Assembly: GCF_000813345.1 (NCBI RefSeq)
Contig: NZ_BBQF01000003.1
Span: 372,001-436,000 of the forward strand
DNA length: 64,000 bases
Direction of reading: 5' to 3'
Source of the DNA: Sulfurospirillum arsenophilum NBRC 109478
GTDB taxonomy: Bacteria; Campylobacterota; Campylobacteria; Campylobacterales; Sulfurospirillaceae
A program made the translations under genes and the position numbers. Positions 1 to 6,632 of this stretch are shown piece by piece (the first letter of the stretch is position 1; each line of letters opens with the position of its first letter). The notes under the pieces are model-generated. The model was not told where the DNA came from, ran no database searches, and saw only the letters and a list, made by a program, of their open reading frames with translations.

Positions 1-1
1 C

Positions 2-631
2 CTCAAATCCGAAACAGGAATTAACAAAGAAGTAGGCTTTAAATACCAAGTAAAAAATACCATGGGTGTGGATGCGCTTGGTTTTAGTTTCAAATATTTT
101 AATACAGACATTGACGATTACATCGTTTCAAACCCAAGCACAAGTGTGCTTACCAATGGCGGAGAGTTGGAGCTTCGAGGATTTGAAACCAGTGTTGGCT
201 TCCAAAAAGGTGCTTTTAACGCGCTTATTACCTATGCACACTCAGATTCAAAATTTAAATCATCAGCTGAACCCTTGGATGAGCAACCAGGTGATAGCCT
301 TTCTGTTGGATTGGATTATGCGTTTGCTAAAAATTTAACGCTAAGTTGGGATTCATTGTTTGCGTTTGATCTTGATGACCGTCCAGCATCCACTTCAACC
401 ACGCGCTATTTGGAAAAAGAGTCGTATAACGTCCATGACATTGCGGTGAAGTGGAAACCGCAGAGTGTTAAAGGATTAACACTGATTGCAGGTGTTGATA
501 ATATCTTTGATAAAACCTATGTGGCACACACCTCTATCAACACAGCTTATTATTACCTTGGTAGTTGGGCAAGTGCATCGGACTATGAGCCAGGTCGAAA
601 CATCAAGCTCTCATTCTCATATGAATTTTAA
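2..631 (+). CDS. TonB-dependent outer-membrane receptor, C-terminal part
   Basis: The reading frame is open from the left edge, so the 5' end of the gene lies outside the window. The visible ~209 residues read as the last strands of a 22-stranded TonB-dependent receptor: 'EVGFKYQ' near the start, alternating aromatic strands, 'GVDNIFDKTYVAH' about 50 residues from the end, and the 'LSFSYEF' terminus with the C-terminal Phe typical of outer-membrane barrels. Such receptors import ferric chelates or haem using TonB energy. The substrate cannot be read from this part. The next three genes follow within a few bases and probably belong to the same transcript. Confidence 0.9.
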   Translation, partial: LKSETGINKEVGFKYQVKNTMGVDALGFSFKYFNTDIDDYIVSNPSTSVLTNGGELELRGFETSVGFQKGAFNALITYAHSDSKFKSSAEPLDEQPGDSLSVGLDYAFAKNLTLSWDSLFAFDLDDRPASTSTTRYLEKESYNVHDIAVKWKPQSVKGLTLIAGVDNIFDKTYVAHTSINTAYYYLGSWASASDYEPGRNIKLSFSYEF

Positions 632-633
632 GC

Positions 634-930
634 ATGAATGCTTTTCTTAAACTCTATCGCTTTTTGCATGAGCCTAAAACAACTATTGGTTGGGCGCATG
701 GAGTTCTAACACTTGTAGGCGCTTTTTTATTAGCCTACCTTGGTGGCATGAGTGTGACTTTAGTATTAAAAGGAGACGCTGCCATGCGTCTTCTTCCCTC
801 CATGCTTCTCACACCGCTACTGATTTGTTGCTTTGGCTTTTGGCTACTGTTTTCAAAAACTCTTTTACATGTAATGGTAAAAATCGCACTGATGGTATTT
901 TTGAATGCCTGTATCATCGCTTATTTTTAG
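634..930 (+). CDS. small three-helix membrane protein after a TonB receptor
   Basis: 98 residues with a short polar N-terminus ('MNAFLKLYRFLHEPKTT') and about three hydrophobic segments (roughly residues 20-45, 55-75 and 78-97). It starts 3 bases after the receptor stop and ends 8 bases before the PepSY gene, so translation is probably coupled. Small membrane proteins of DUF3649/DUF3325 type occupy the same place between siderophore receptors and PepSY proteins in other Proteobacteria. That family match rests on context, not on a motif I can name. A near-perfect copy of the dispersed TTTACATGTAAA motif (one mismatch) lies at 864-875. The Shine-Dalgarno sequence is weak. Confidence 0.65.
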   Translation: MNAFLKLYRFLHEPKTTIGWAHGVLTLVGAFLLAYLGGMSVTLVLKGDAAMRLLPSMLLTPLLICCFGFWLLFSKTLLHVMVKIALMVFLNACIIAYF

Positions 931-938
931 GAGTGCAT

Positions 939-2498
939 ATGCTTGAGCGATCACTCATTTACAAATACCTTTACCGTTCACACACCATCATTGGTTTGCT
1001 CGTTCTTTTCCTGTTTTACATGAGTACGTACTTTGGAACGCTGACGTTTTTTATGCCTTACCTTAAAGTCTGGGAGTCGCCATCCCGCCATTTTGTCCCA
1101 CATGAAAACCATGCGTTTAACATCGATTCTCTCTTAGATGAGGTGTTGGAAAAGTACCATTTTATCGGCGATAAGCCTGTGGAGATGATGTTTCCAAGCT
1201 TTCGTGATCCGCTGCTTAAGATCTCCTCTGAAGCGCAAAATAGCCTCTACATCAACCCTCTAAGCAATGAGGTTCTAAAAGTTGCCAAAGAGGAAAATCT
1301 CATCTCGACGTTTTTTAATGAACTGCATACGGGCATTGTGATTCCACTCATCGGTATGCCACTTATGGGTGCTATGAGTATTGGTATTTTGTTTCTTACT
1401 TTTGGAGGCTTTTGGCTTTACTGTCAAAAGCGAAAACATATGGCTTTGCCTAAGGCTGGTTGGAGGCAAACATGGCTTTCTTGGCATAAAATTACAGGAC
1501 TAGGAGTCATTCCTTACGCCCTTGTATTCGCACTCACGGGATCTTTTTTAGGCTTGATGCTCTCTTCTTCACAGCCATTTGCATGGAGTATGACGCATGG
1601 AAATATCAGCAATATGCGTCAACTCGTTGCTCCCATTCTCTTTGCACAGCCAAAATACCAAAGTGTACAAACCAAAAAGCAGATGCTTCCTTTTTCAACA
1701 CTGCAAACCTTAGCACAAGAGCACTACCCGCAACTTTCTATTACCAATGCAACGCTTTACCATTACGGTAAAGAAGGGGCAAAAGTGCGTTTTAGAGGCT
1801 TTGATAAGGAGAATGTAGCACAAAGCGGGCGCACAAATCGCCCGAGCATTACGCTGGATGCGAGCAGTGGCGCTGTGGTGGAGCACAAAACATTAGAGCA
1901 AACGCACGGCATCAGCAGAACACTCTCTGTGTTTTATTTCTTGCATTTTGTACCCGATGAAACACTGGGGTTACGTGTGGTACTCGCTCTCTTTGGCGCT
2001 GTTTTAGCCATTTCATTGGCGAGTGGTTATCTGTTGTGGGCAGAGAAAAAACTGCACCAACAAGGATTTCTTGGTGATCTGACCAATCGTGTGAGCATTG
2101 CCATACTCATTGGTATTATTCCCTCCAGTGCGCTTGTACCTTTTTTGCATTGGGTTGTAGCTTACGAGCTGTTCGATAAAGAGATTTGGATCAGGGGAGC
2201 TTTTTATGCCTTTTGGTCATTTTGGCTCTTTTACACGGTCTATGAACGCTCCATTGTCAAGATCATTCGCCTTATGTTAGGAAGTGCTGCATGGTTTTTG
2301 CTGCTTTCCGTACTCTTTCACGGGTTAAAAAGTGGCTTTTTCATTTGGCAAAGTTTTCATCAAAAAGCTTGGACACTTTTTTATATGGATATTGCTTTTA
2401 TTCTAAGCAGTATTGTGTTGTTTTATATGGCAAAGTGGGTGGAGAAAAAAGAGCTCTTTTATCGGTATGAGCGCAAAGGAGTCTTTAATGGTTACTAA
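939..2498 (+). CDS. PepSY-associated transmembrane protein (iron-uptake accessory)
   Basis: About 519 residues. The frame is open further upstream, but ATG 939 is chosen because 'AGGAG' at 929-933 precedes it and the product then starts 'MLERSLIYKYLYRSHTIIG', as in PepSY_TM proteins. Helix 1 lies at residues 15-40, a periplasmic segment follows, then a helix near 125-150, 'GWRQTWLSWHKITGLG' (the conserved HxxxG region), and several C-terminal helices from about residue 330. PepSY_TM proteins next to TonB receptors are thought to act in reduction or release of imported ferric chelates at the inner membrane. The gene overlaps the next one by 11 bases. Confidence 0.8.
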   Translation: MLERSLIYKYLYRSHTIIGLLVLFLFYMSTYFGTLTFFMPYLKVWESPSRHFVPHENHAFNIDSLLDEVLEKYHFIGDKPVEMMFPSFRDPLLKISSEAQNSLYINPLSNEVLKVAKEENLISTFFNELHTGIVIPLIGMPLMGAMSIGILFLTFGGFWLYCQKRKHMALPKAGWRQTWLSWHKITGLGVIPYALVFALTGSFLGLMLSSSQPFAWSMTHGNISNMRQLVAPILFAQPKYQSVQTKKQMLPFSTLQTLAQEHYPQLSITNATLYHYGKEGAKVRFRGFDKENVAQSGRTNRPSITLDASSGAVVEHKTLEQTHGISRTLSVFYFLHFVPDETLGLRVVLALFGAVLAISLASGYLLWAEKKLHQQGFLGDLTNRVSIAILIGIIPSSALVPFLHWVVAYELFDKEIWIRGAFYAFWSFWLFYTVYERSIVKIIRLMLGSAAWFLLLSVLFHGLKSGFFIWQSFHQKAWTLFYMDIAFILSSIVLFYMAKWVEKKELFYRYERKGVFNGY

Positions 2499-2940
2499 GT
2501 TTTGGCTCATTTTAATGCTTGCCACACATCTCTTTGCGCATAAAATTGAAGGAATAAACCTCATACTCACACCTCTTGAAAACGACAAGATGAGCATTGA
2601 GGGTAAGATGAAAGGTTCGGGTAAAAAACTAGAAGGCAATAAAATTGCACTTATCTCTATGATTGATAAACGCGTACTTGAAGAAGCATTTTTGGAGGGG
2701 AATAGAGCTTTACATGTAAAGATTCCGCAGGAGTCTTATTGGGTGTATCTGTATGTGGGTGACCAAGATGTCGTAGAAGAGGGGCCACCTCCACGCGGAG
2801 GCTTTAAAAAAGTAGCTGTGTCACAAAAAGAGCGGGCATTTCGCACGATGACAACGCTTTGTTTAAGTTTTATAGCCCTCTTTTTTATCGTTGGAGGATA
2901 CCGCATATATCATTATAAGAAGCCCGCATTGCAAATGTAA
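2488..2940 (+). CDS. secreted membrane-anchored protein of unknown function in an iron locus
   Basis: 150 residues from ATG 2488, preceded by 'AAAGGAG'. The N-terminus is a signal peptide ('MVTKFWLILMLATHLFA') followed directly by 'HKIEG'. A beta-rich periplasmic part follows, then 'EEGPPPRGG', and a single C-terminal helix ('TLCLSFIALFFIVGGY') with a short basic cytoplasmic tail. The layout, with a mature protein that begins with His and ends in a TM anchor, is like accessory proteins of nickel and cobalt importers, but I see no decisive family motif. It overlaps the PepSY gene and is last in the receptor run. It contains a perfect TTTACATGTAAA (2709-2720), read as 'LHVK'. Confidence 0.7.
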   Translation: MVTKFWLILMLATHLFAHKIEGINLILTPLENDKMSIEGKMKGSGKKLEGNKIALISMIDKRVLEEAFLEGNRALHVKIPQESYWVYLYVGDQDVVEEGPPPRGGFKKVAVSQKERAFRTMTTLCLSFIALFFIVGGYRIYHYKKPALQM

Positions 2941-2944
2941 TTAT

Positions 2945-2959
2945 TGATAATAAGTATCA
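2945..2959. promoter_or_regulatory. Fur-like box upstream of the porin gene (distal)
   Basis: TGATAATAAGTATCA matches 13 of 15 positions of the classical Fur core TGATAATGATTATCA and has TGATA/TATCA arms around a 5-base spacer. It lies just after the stop of the preceding gene and about 75 bases before the porin start. Pattern matching only; binding is inferred. Confidence 0.6.
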
Positions 2960-2994
2960 TGTTATAAAACATTAAGCTCTTTTACTCTATTATA

Positions 2995-3009
2995 CGATAA
3001 CAATTATCA
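2995..3009. promoter_or_regulatory. Fur-like box upstream of the porin gene (proximal)
   Basis: Reading the minus strand, TGATAATTGTTATCG matches 12 of 15 Fur-core positions; the inner dyad is GATAA-CAA-TTATC. It follows 'TATTATACGATAAC', which could supply a -10 element, and lies 23 bases before the porin ATG. Two sites in about 65 bp suggest cooperative iron-dependent repression. Confidence 0.6.
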
Positions 3010-3031
3010 ATAATAAAAAAGGAGATTGTGG

Positions 3032-4159
3032 ATGAAATTGGGTTACTCACGCATTGTTGCGGCACTTATTTTAGGGAGTTCTATTGGTTTTGCCGCAGAG
3101 GCGACGAATTTAGAAGAGGTTTTCACCCAAGGTGAAATTACAGGAACCGTGGGCTGGTTCGGGCAACATATCAATGTAAAAGGTGACACACCAAACAGTG
3201 GTTTTTCAAATGGCTATTTAAATGTTGGCTTTGAAACAGCGCCACTCCATGGTGTGAGTTTAGGCGTTTCGGGTTGGGGCAGTGCTAAAACGAGTGAAAA
3301 AAACGATGACGATTATAAAAGTAATATAGCCGATCACGGGGTCCTTTCTCAAGCTTATGTGAAAATCGAACATGAAGGCATGGGCAAAGTCATCCTTGGT
3401 CGCCAAAAAGCTGATTTTAATTGGTTAGCGGATTATATTGATGGTGCGACAGCTGAGATTAGTGCAGTCGAAAACCTTGTATTAAACCTTGCTTGGGCAC
3501 GTAAATATTCTGTCGTTGATATTGATGAAATCTCAGAATCATTTGGCAAAATCAATGGGAATAAGGGTGTTTATATGTTGGACGCCAAATATACACCAAT
3601 TGAAGCTCTCGAACTCAACCCTTATCTCTATCATGGGGATAATCTGCTGAATGCTTATGGTTTAAAAGCAACGCTTACGCTAGAGCCAAGTGAAGAGGTT
3701 AAAACCATTACCATGGCACACTATGTCACCATTAACAGTGATGTTGCAGATACTAAAGACGGTGCTTTTACACAACTCGAACAAGGTGTTGAACTCTTTG
3801 GTGCGAAATTAGCGTTGGGGTATATCAAAGTTGATAAAGATGGTATGGCAGGGCTTGGTACTTTTGGAGATCAACTCCCTTTTGAAGAGCACAACCATAT
3901 GATAGACGCAGATGCTCAAACTCCTTATATATCAGCTTCTTATGAGATTGAAGGTGTAAAGTTTGAGACAATTTACGGTCAAACTAAATACTACAATGGT
4001 GATGTCGATAGAAAACTAAAAGAGAAAGAGTTTAACTTCTCTGTTGGCTATGAGATCATCAAAAACCTTGAGGCCTCTGTGCTTTATGCTAATGTCAAAA
4101 ATGACAATGATGCTGATAGCTACGATGCATTCAAAGCACATATAGCGTATAAGTTTTAA
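3032..4159 (+). CDS. outer-membrane porin, probably iron regulated
   Basis: 375 residues. ATG 3032 is chosen over an upstream in-frame TTG at 3026 because 'AAGGAG' at 3019-3024 is spaced 7 bases from it and the product then begins with a clean signal peptide ending 'SIGFAAEA'. The mature protein alternates short beta strands with turns throughout ('GYLNVGFETAPLHGVSLGVSG', 'GKVILGRQKADFNWLADY', C-terminal 'AFKAHIAYKF' with terminal Phe). This fits the Opr/OprD-like porins of Campylobacterota rather than a TonB receptor, since no plug domain is present. Two Fur-like boxes precede it and a Fur-family gene follows 9 bases later, so it may pass iron or a small iron chelate. The substrate is not known. 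Confidence 0.8.
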   Translation: MKLGYSRIVAALILGSSIGFAAEATNLEEVFTQGEITGTVGWFGQHINVKGDTPNSGFSNGYLNVGFETAPLHGVSLGVSGWGSAKTSEKNDDDYKSNIADHGVLSQAYVKIEHEGMGKVILGRQKADFNWLADYIDGATAEISAVENLVLNLAWARKYSVVDIDEISESFGKINGNKGVYMLDAKYTPIEALELNPYLYHGDNLLNAYGLKATLTLEPSEEVKTITMAHYVTINSDVADTKDGAFTQLEQGVELFGAKLALGYIKVDKDGMAGLGTFGDQLPFEEHNHMIDADAQTPYISASYEIEGVKFETIYGQTKYYNGDVDRKLKEKEFNFSVGYEIIKNLEASVLYANVKNDNDADSYDAFKAHIAYKF

Positions 4160-4168
4160 GGAAAGTGT

Positions 4169-4687
4169 TTGTCTAACACGCCTTTAGAAGAAGAGCAAGA
4201 GAATTTTTGTTCTTCTTCCTTTGAACATTTTTACACCCATTTTGAACGCTTAATGCAAGAATCAGGGATTCGTTACTCTAGCAAACGCGAATCTCTGATT
4301 CGTGCATTATTTTTGTGCGACACGTATCTCAGTGCTGAGCAGATACATGTAAAACTATGCAATGAAAACCAAATACATATCTCGTTGGCAACTATTTATA
4401 AGATTTTGACATTTTTTGAAAGCTTAGATGTGGTCAGTACCGTGCTTGGATCCCCCAGTAAAATAAAAAAATACAAGCTCAAACGCGCTGTTCATCACGA
4501 CCATTTGGTCTGCCTTCAATGCGGTGGGATCACTCGTTTTTGCCACGCTGCCATCGAAGAAGAACAAGAAGAAATCCTCGCCTCACATCATTTTAAAGGA
4601 ACACATCATACACTGACATTGTATGGGTTGTGTGAAAAATGCCAAGAAGAAAAAATTGAGATATTTCAAACTGATAATAATTCTTAA
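4169..4687 (+). CDS. Fur-family metal-responsive repressor
   Basis: 172 residues starting at TTG 4169, with 'AAGGAAA' upstream. The winged-helix part spans about residues 30-95 ('RYSSKRESLIRALF' and 'SLATIYKILTFFESL' as the recognition helix). The metal-binding half has the Fur motif 'HHDHLVCLQCGG' and a second 'CEKC' pair near the C-terminus, so both CxxC structural zinc ligands are present. The N-terminus is ~25 residues longer than in E. coli Fur and acidic. It follows the porin by 9 bases and is followed by the putative iron-storage cluster, so it is likely a local regulator of these units (Fur or PerR type cannot be decided). Confidence 0.85.
   Translation: MSNTPLEEEQENFCSSSFEHFYTHFERLMQESGIRYSSKRESLIRALFLCDTYLSAEQIHVKLCNENQIHISLATIYKILTFFESLDVVSTVLGSPSKIKKYKLKRAVHHDHLVCLQCGGITRFCHAAIEEEQEEILASHHFKGTHHTLTLYGLCEKCQEEKIEIFQTDNNS
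4672..4686. promoter_or_regulatory. possible Fur-like box before the HMA/P-type ATPase cluster
   Basis: TGATAATAATTCTTA matches 12 of 15 positions of the Fur core. It overlaps the last codons of the Fur-family gene and lies 60 bases before the first gene of the cluster. The right half is weak. Confidence 0.35.
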
Positions 4688-4746
4688 AAAATATTAAGCC
4701 AATCTTTATTCTATCCACTTTACAATGTAACTACAAAAGGATAATT

Positions 4747-5064
4747 ATGAACGTTACGGCAGAAAAACTCATTGAACTTGGAGGTTATTTTTCCATTGTT
4801 CATCATATTAAGGGGCGCATTCGTTTGCGTGTAAGCCCCAAGATAAAAGAGCACAAGCATCATGTGGGTGTTGAAGACATTGAAGCCTTGCCTGCTCGTA
4901 TTCATGGAATCAAATCGATTAAGATCAACAAAATTATTGGCTCTTTAACCGTCGAATATGACCACGCTATTTTCCCGCATCACTTATGGGAAAATTTAGT
5001 TGCGGGTAAAGAATCGGATGAAATTATCACCATTATCGAGAAACTTGCAAAGGAGATCGTCTGA
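4747..5064 (+). CDS. small HMA-like protein (HMA_2 type), putative ferrosome protein
   Basis: 105 residues with a good start ('AAGGATAATT' before ATG 4747). After a short helix comes 'SIVHHIKGRIRLRVSPKI', an arginine-rich first strand, then a ferredoxin-like beta-alpha-beta pattern ending 'KSIKINKIIGSLTVEYD'. This is the HMA_2 fold, which lacks the CxxC metal motif of ordinary HMA domains. The P-type ATPase at the end of this cluster carries the same kind of domain at its own N-terminus. Known fez (ferrosome) loci encode small HMA-like proteins together with a P1B-type ATPase. The assignment to such a system is inference from context. It ends 1 base before the next gene. Confidence 0.75.
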   Translation: MNVTAEKLIELGGYFSIVHHIKGRIRLRVSPKIKEHKHHVGVEDIEALPARIHGIKSIKINKIIGSLTVEYDHAIFPHHLWENLVAGKESDEIITIIEKLAKEIV

Positions 5065-5065
5065 T

Positions 5066-5734
5066 ATGAAAACGACTCAAAAAGTCACTGCCATTTCAAG
5101 TTTAAAAGAGGCCTTGCAGCACGCATTTGATGATGAAGTCAAGGCCTATGAAACCTACAGTGCTGTTATTGAAAAATTTGGTGCTGTTTTTCCTTTTATG
5201 AACATCATTCAAGCCGAACAGACCCATCAAGATGCACTTGTCGCTGTTGCAACGGCGCATGAAATCATACTTGTTCGTACTGTTCCAGAGCACATCAGCA
5301 TTCCAAAAACACTTCGTGAATGTTGCGAACTGGGCGTTGCTGCTGAGATTCAAAATATTCAATGCTACGATGAACTTCTTTTACATGTAAAAGATTATGC
5401 TGAAGTGCAAGACTTGTTTTACAGACTCCAAGCAGCTTCTTTTAACAACCATTTGCCTGCATTTAGAAATGCTGTAATCTCGTATGCTTCGCCAAAAAAT
5501 ACAGCAGAAGCTAACCCAATGGCGGCATTGGAAGGCATGATGGGACAATGGGGCGAATTTAGCCAAATGGCACAAAAAATTGCCAAAGGTGAAATCAACC
5601 AAGAGGAGATCACTAAGCTTTTAAGCTCTAATTTTTCCTTTGTAGCAGGGGCACTTTTAGGCGTTGTGGGCGCAGGTGTTTTAGGTGGTATGGTTCAACC
5701 AGAAGAGAACAAAGACGAACATGAAGAAGCGTAA
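5066..5734 (+). CDS. ferritin-like protein with C-terminal glycine-zipper membrane tail
   Basis: 222 residues from ATG 5066 ('AAAGGAG' at 5049-5055). Residues ~10-145 form a four-helix ferritin-like domain with repeated metal-ligand patterns: 'FDDEVKAYETY', 'AEQTHQDAL', 'EIQNIQCYDELL' and 'NNHLPAF', resembling the DUF2202/rubrerythrin group. After a Met- and Gly-rich linker, residues ~190-210 ('FVAGALLGVVGAGVLGG') are a Gly/Ala-rich helix, and the end is acidic ('EENKDEHEEA'). Tethering a ferritin-like domain to a membrane would suit a membrane-bounded iron compartment. A perfect TTTACATGTAAA occurs at 5380-5391 ('LHVK'). The enzymatic activity (ferroxidase or other) is not shown. Confidence 0.75.
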   Translation: MKTTQKVTAISSLKEALQHAFDDEVKAYETYSAVIEKFGAVFPFMNIIQAEQTHQDALVAVATAHEIILVRTVPEHISIPKTLRECCELGVAAEIQNIQCYDELLLHVKDYAEVQDLFYRLQAASFNNHLPAFRNAVISYASPKNTAEANPMAALEGMMGQWGEFSQMAQKIAKGEINQEEITKLLSSNFSFVAGALLGVVGAGVLGGMVQPEENKDEHEEA

Positions 5735-5764
5735 ACTTTTAAAGATCAATCCAAGGAGAAAACG

Positions 5765-5971
5765 ATGTTACCATTTATTGTAGGAGCGCTTGCAGGAGCT
5801 GCTGCTGTTATCGCATTTAGCAAGAAAAAAGAGCTAAAAGAGGGTTTTGAACAAGGTGTATGCAAAGCCAAAGAGGTTGCGGAAGAAGTGAAGAAAAGTG
5901 TCGATGGAACCATTGAGTGTATGAAGTCGAAAAAAGCTTTACATGTAAAAACAAAAGAGGAGGGACAATGA
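5765..5971 (+). CDS. tiny membrane protein, DUF5132/YtxH-like
   Basis: 68 residues starting 'MLPFIVGALAGAAAVIAFS', one glycine-rich hydrophobic helix, followed by a lysine/glutamate-rich amphipathic helix ('KKKELKEGFEQGV...EVAEEVKKSV') with two cysteines. 'AAGGAG' lies at 5753-5758. Similar small proteins (DUF5132, YtxH) occur beside HMA_2 and P-type ATPase genes. It could insert into and shape the membrane of a vesicle, but this is a guess from the layout. The 3' end carries a perfect TTTACATGTAAA (5938-5949) and overlaps the next start (ATGA). Confidence 0.65.
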   Translation: MLPFIVGALAGAAAVIAFSKKKELKEGFEQGVCKAKEVAEEVKKSVDGTIECMKSKKALHVKTKEEGQ

Positions 5972-6324
5972 CGCCAAAAATAACGATCAATACAGGCACA
6001 CCTCGTAGTGTAACAGGAAATATTGTGAGTGGAGCCTTGGCAGCGGGTATGGTAGCAACCGCACTCTCTTATACCAAATATAAACAAGCTGAACTCTCTA
6101 AAGAAGAAGCCATTAAGCAGAGCCTAAAGCTTGCTGTTCAAGGTGGCATTGCTACTGGAAGTGCTATTGCCGCGGCTAATGCACTTGGGCGTAACAGTTG
6201 GTTAGGACTTTTAGGTTCACTCTCTGTTGGAATTGCAGGTATTTATGGGATTGAAAAACTTTATTCTAAAACATACGATCATAAAGCAGTTGATGCAGAA
6301 ACGATTGAAGAGGACGCAAAATAA
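5968..6324 (+). CDS. glycine-rich two- or three-helix membrane protein, unknown function
   Basis: 118 residues from ATG 5968, preceded by 'GAGGAGGGAC' (the upstream in-frame start at 5917 has no such site). Three small-residue-rich helices: 'GNIVSGALAAGMVATALSY', 'AVQGGIATGSAIAAANAL' and 'WLGLLGSLSVGIAGIYG', with a charged amphipathic stretch between helix 1 and 2 and an acidic tail. The helices are full of Gly/Ala/Ser spacings of the glycine-zipper kind, as in small magnetosome and ferrosome membrane proteins, though I cannot match a named family. Both ends overlap neighbouring genes by 1-4 bases, so translation is coupled. Confidence 0.65.
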   Translation: MTPKITINTGTPRSVTGNIVSGALAAGMVATALSYTKYKQAELSKEEAIKQSLKLAVQGGIATGSAIAAANALGRNSWLGLLGSLSVGIAGIYGIEKLYSKTYDHKAVDAETIEEDAK

Positions 6325-6626
6325 TGGAACTATTAAACTCACTGGATAAAAATCCTTACATTGGATCAGAACCTGCAAACGAGATAAAAAACGAAGGCAG
6401 TATGTTAACCAATCCTGAGCATCTTTTGGGCGCATTTAACACGAAACAGTTCGTCATTGGCGCACTCATTGGTGCTGTAGGAGCGTATTTGCTCACCAAC
6501 GAAAAAGCACAAAAAAATCTTTTCAAAACCATTGCAAAAGGGTCTGAGATGTTTCAAGCGGGCATTGAAGAGATGAAAGAGCGTTTTGAAGATGCTAAAG
6601 CTGAGTTAGCGGCTAAAGAAGCGTAA
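6324..6626 (+). CDS. small YtxH/DUF5132-like membrane protein
   Basis: 100 residues; the ATG overlaps the TAA of the upstream gene (TAATG). Residues ~1-40 are polar, then 'FVIGALIGAVGAYLL' is a single glycine-rich helix followed by a long charged amphipathic helix ('GIEEMKERFEDAKAELAAKEA'). The layout repeats that of the 68-residue protein at 5765, suggesting a duplicated or functionally paired membrane scaffold. It is followed after 6 bases by the P-type ATPase. Confidence 0.65.
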   Translation: MELLNSLDKNPYIGSEPANEIKNEGSMLTNPEHLLGAFNTKQFVIGALIGAVGAYLLTNEKAQKNLFKTIAKGSEMFQAGIEEMKERFEDAKAELAAKEA

Positions 6627-6632
6627 TTTTTC

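Noticed and set aside
690-938. Upstream extension of the PepSY gene frame to 690
   Set aside because: It overlaps the 98-residue membrane gene almost entirely and lacks a ribosome-binding site; ATG 939 with AGGAG gives the family-like N-terminus.
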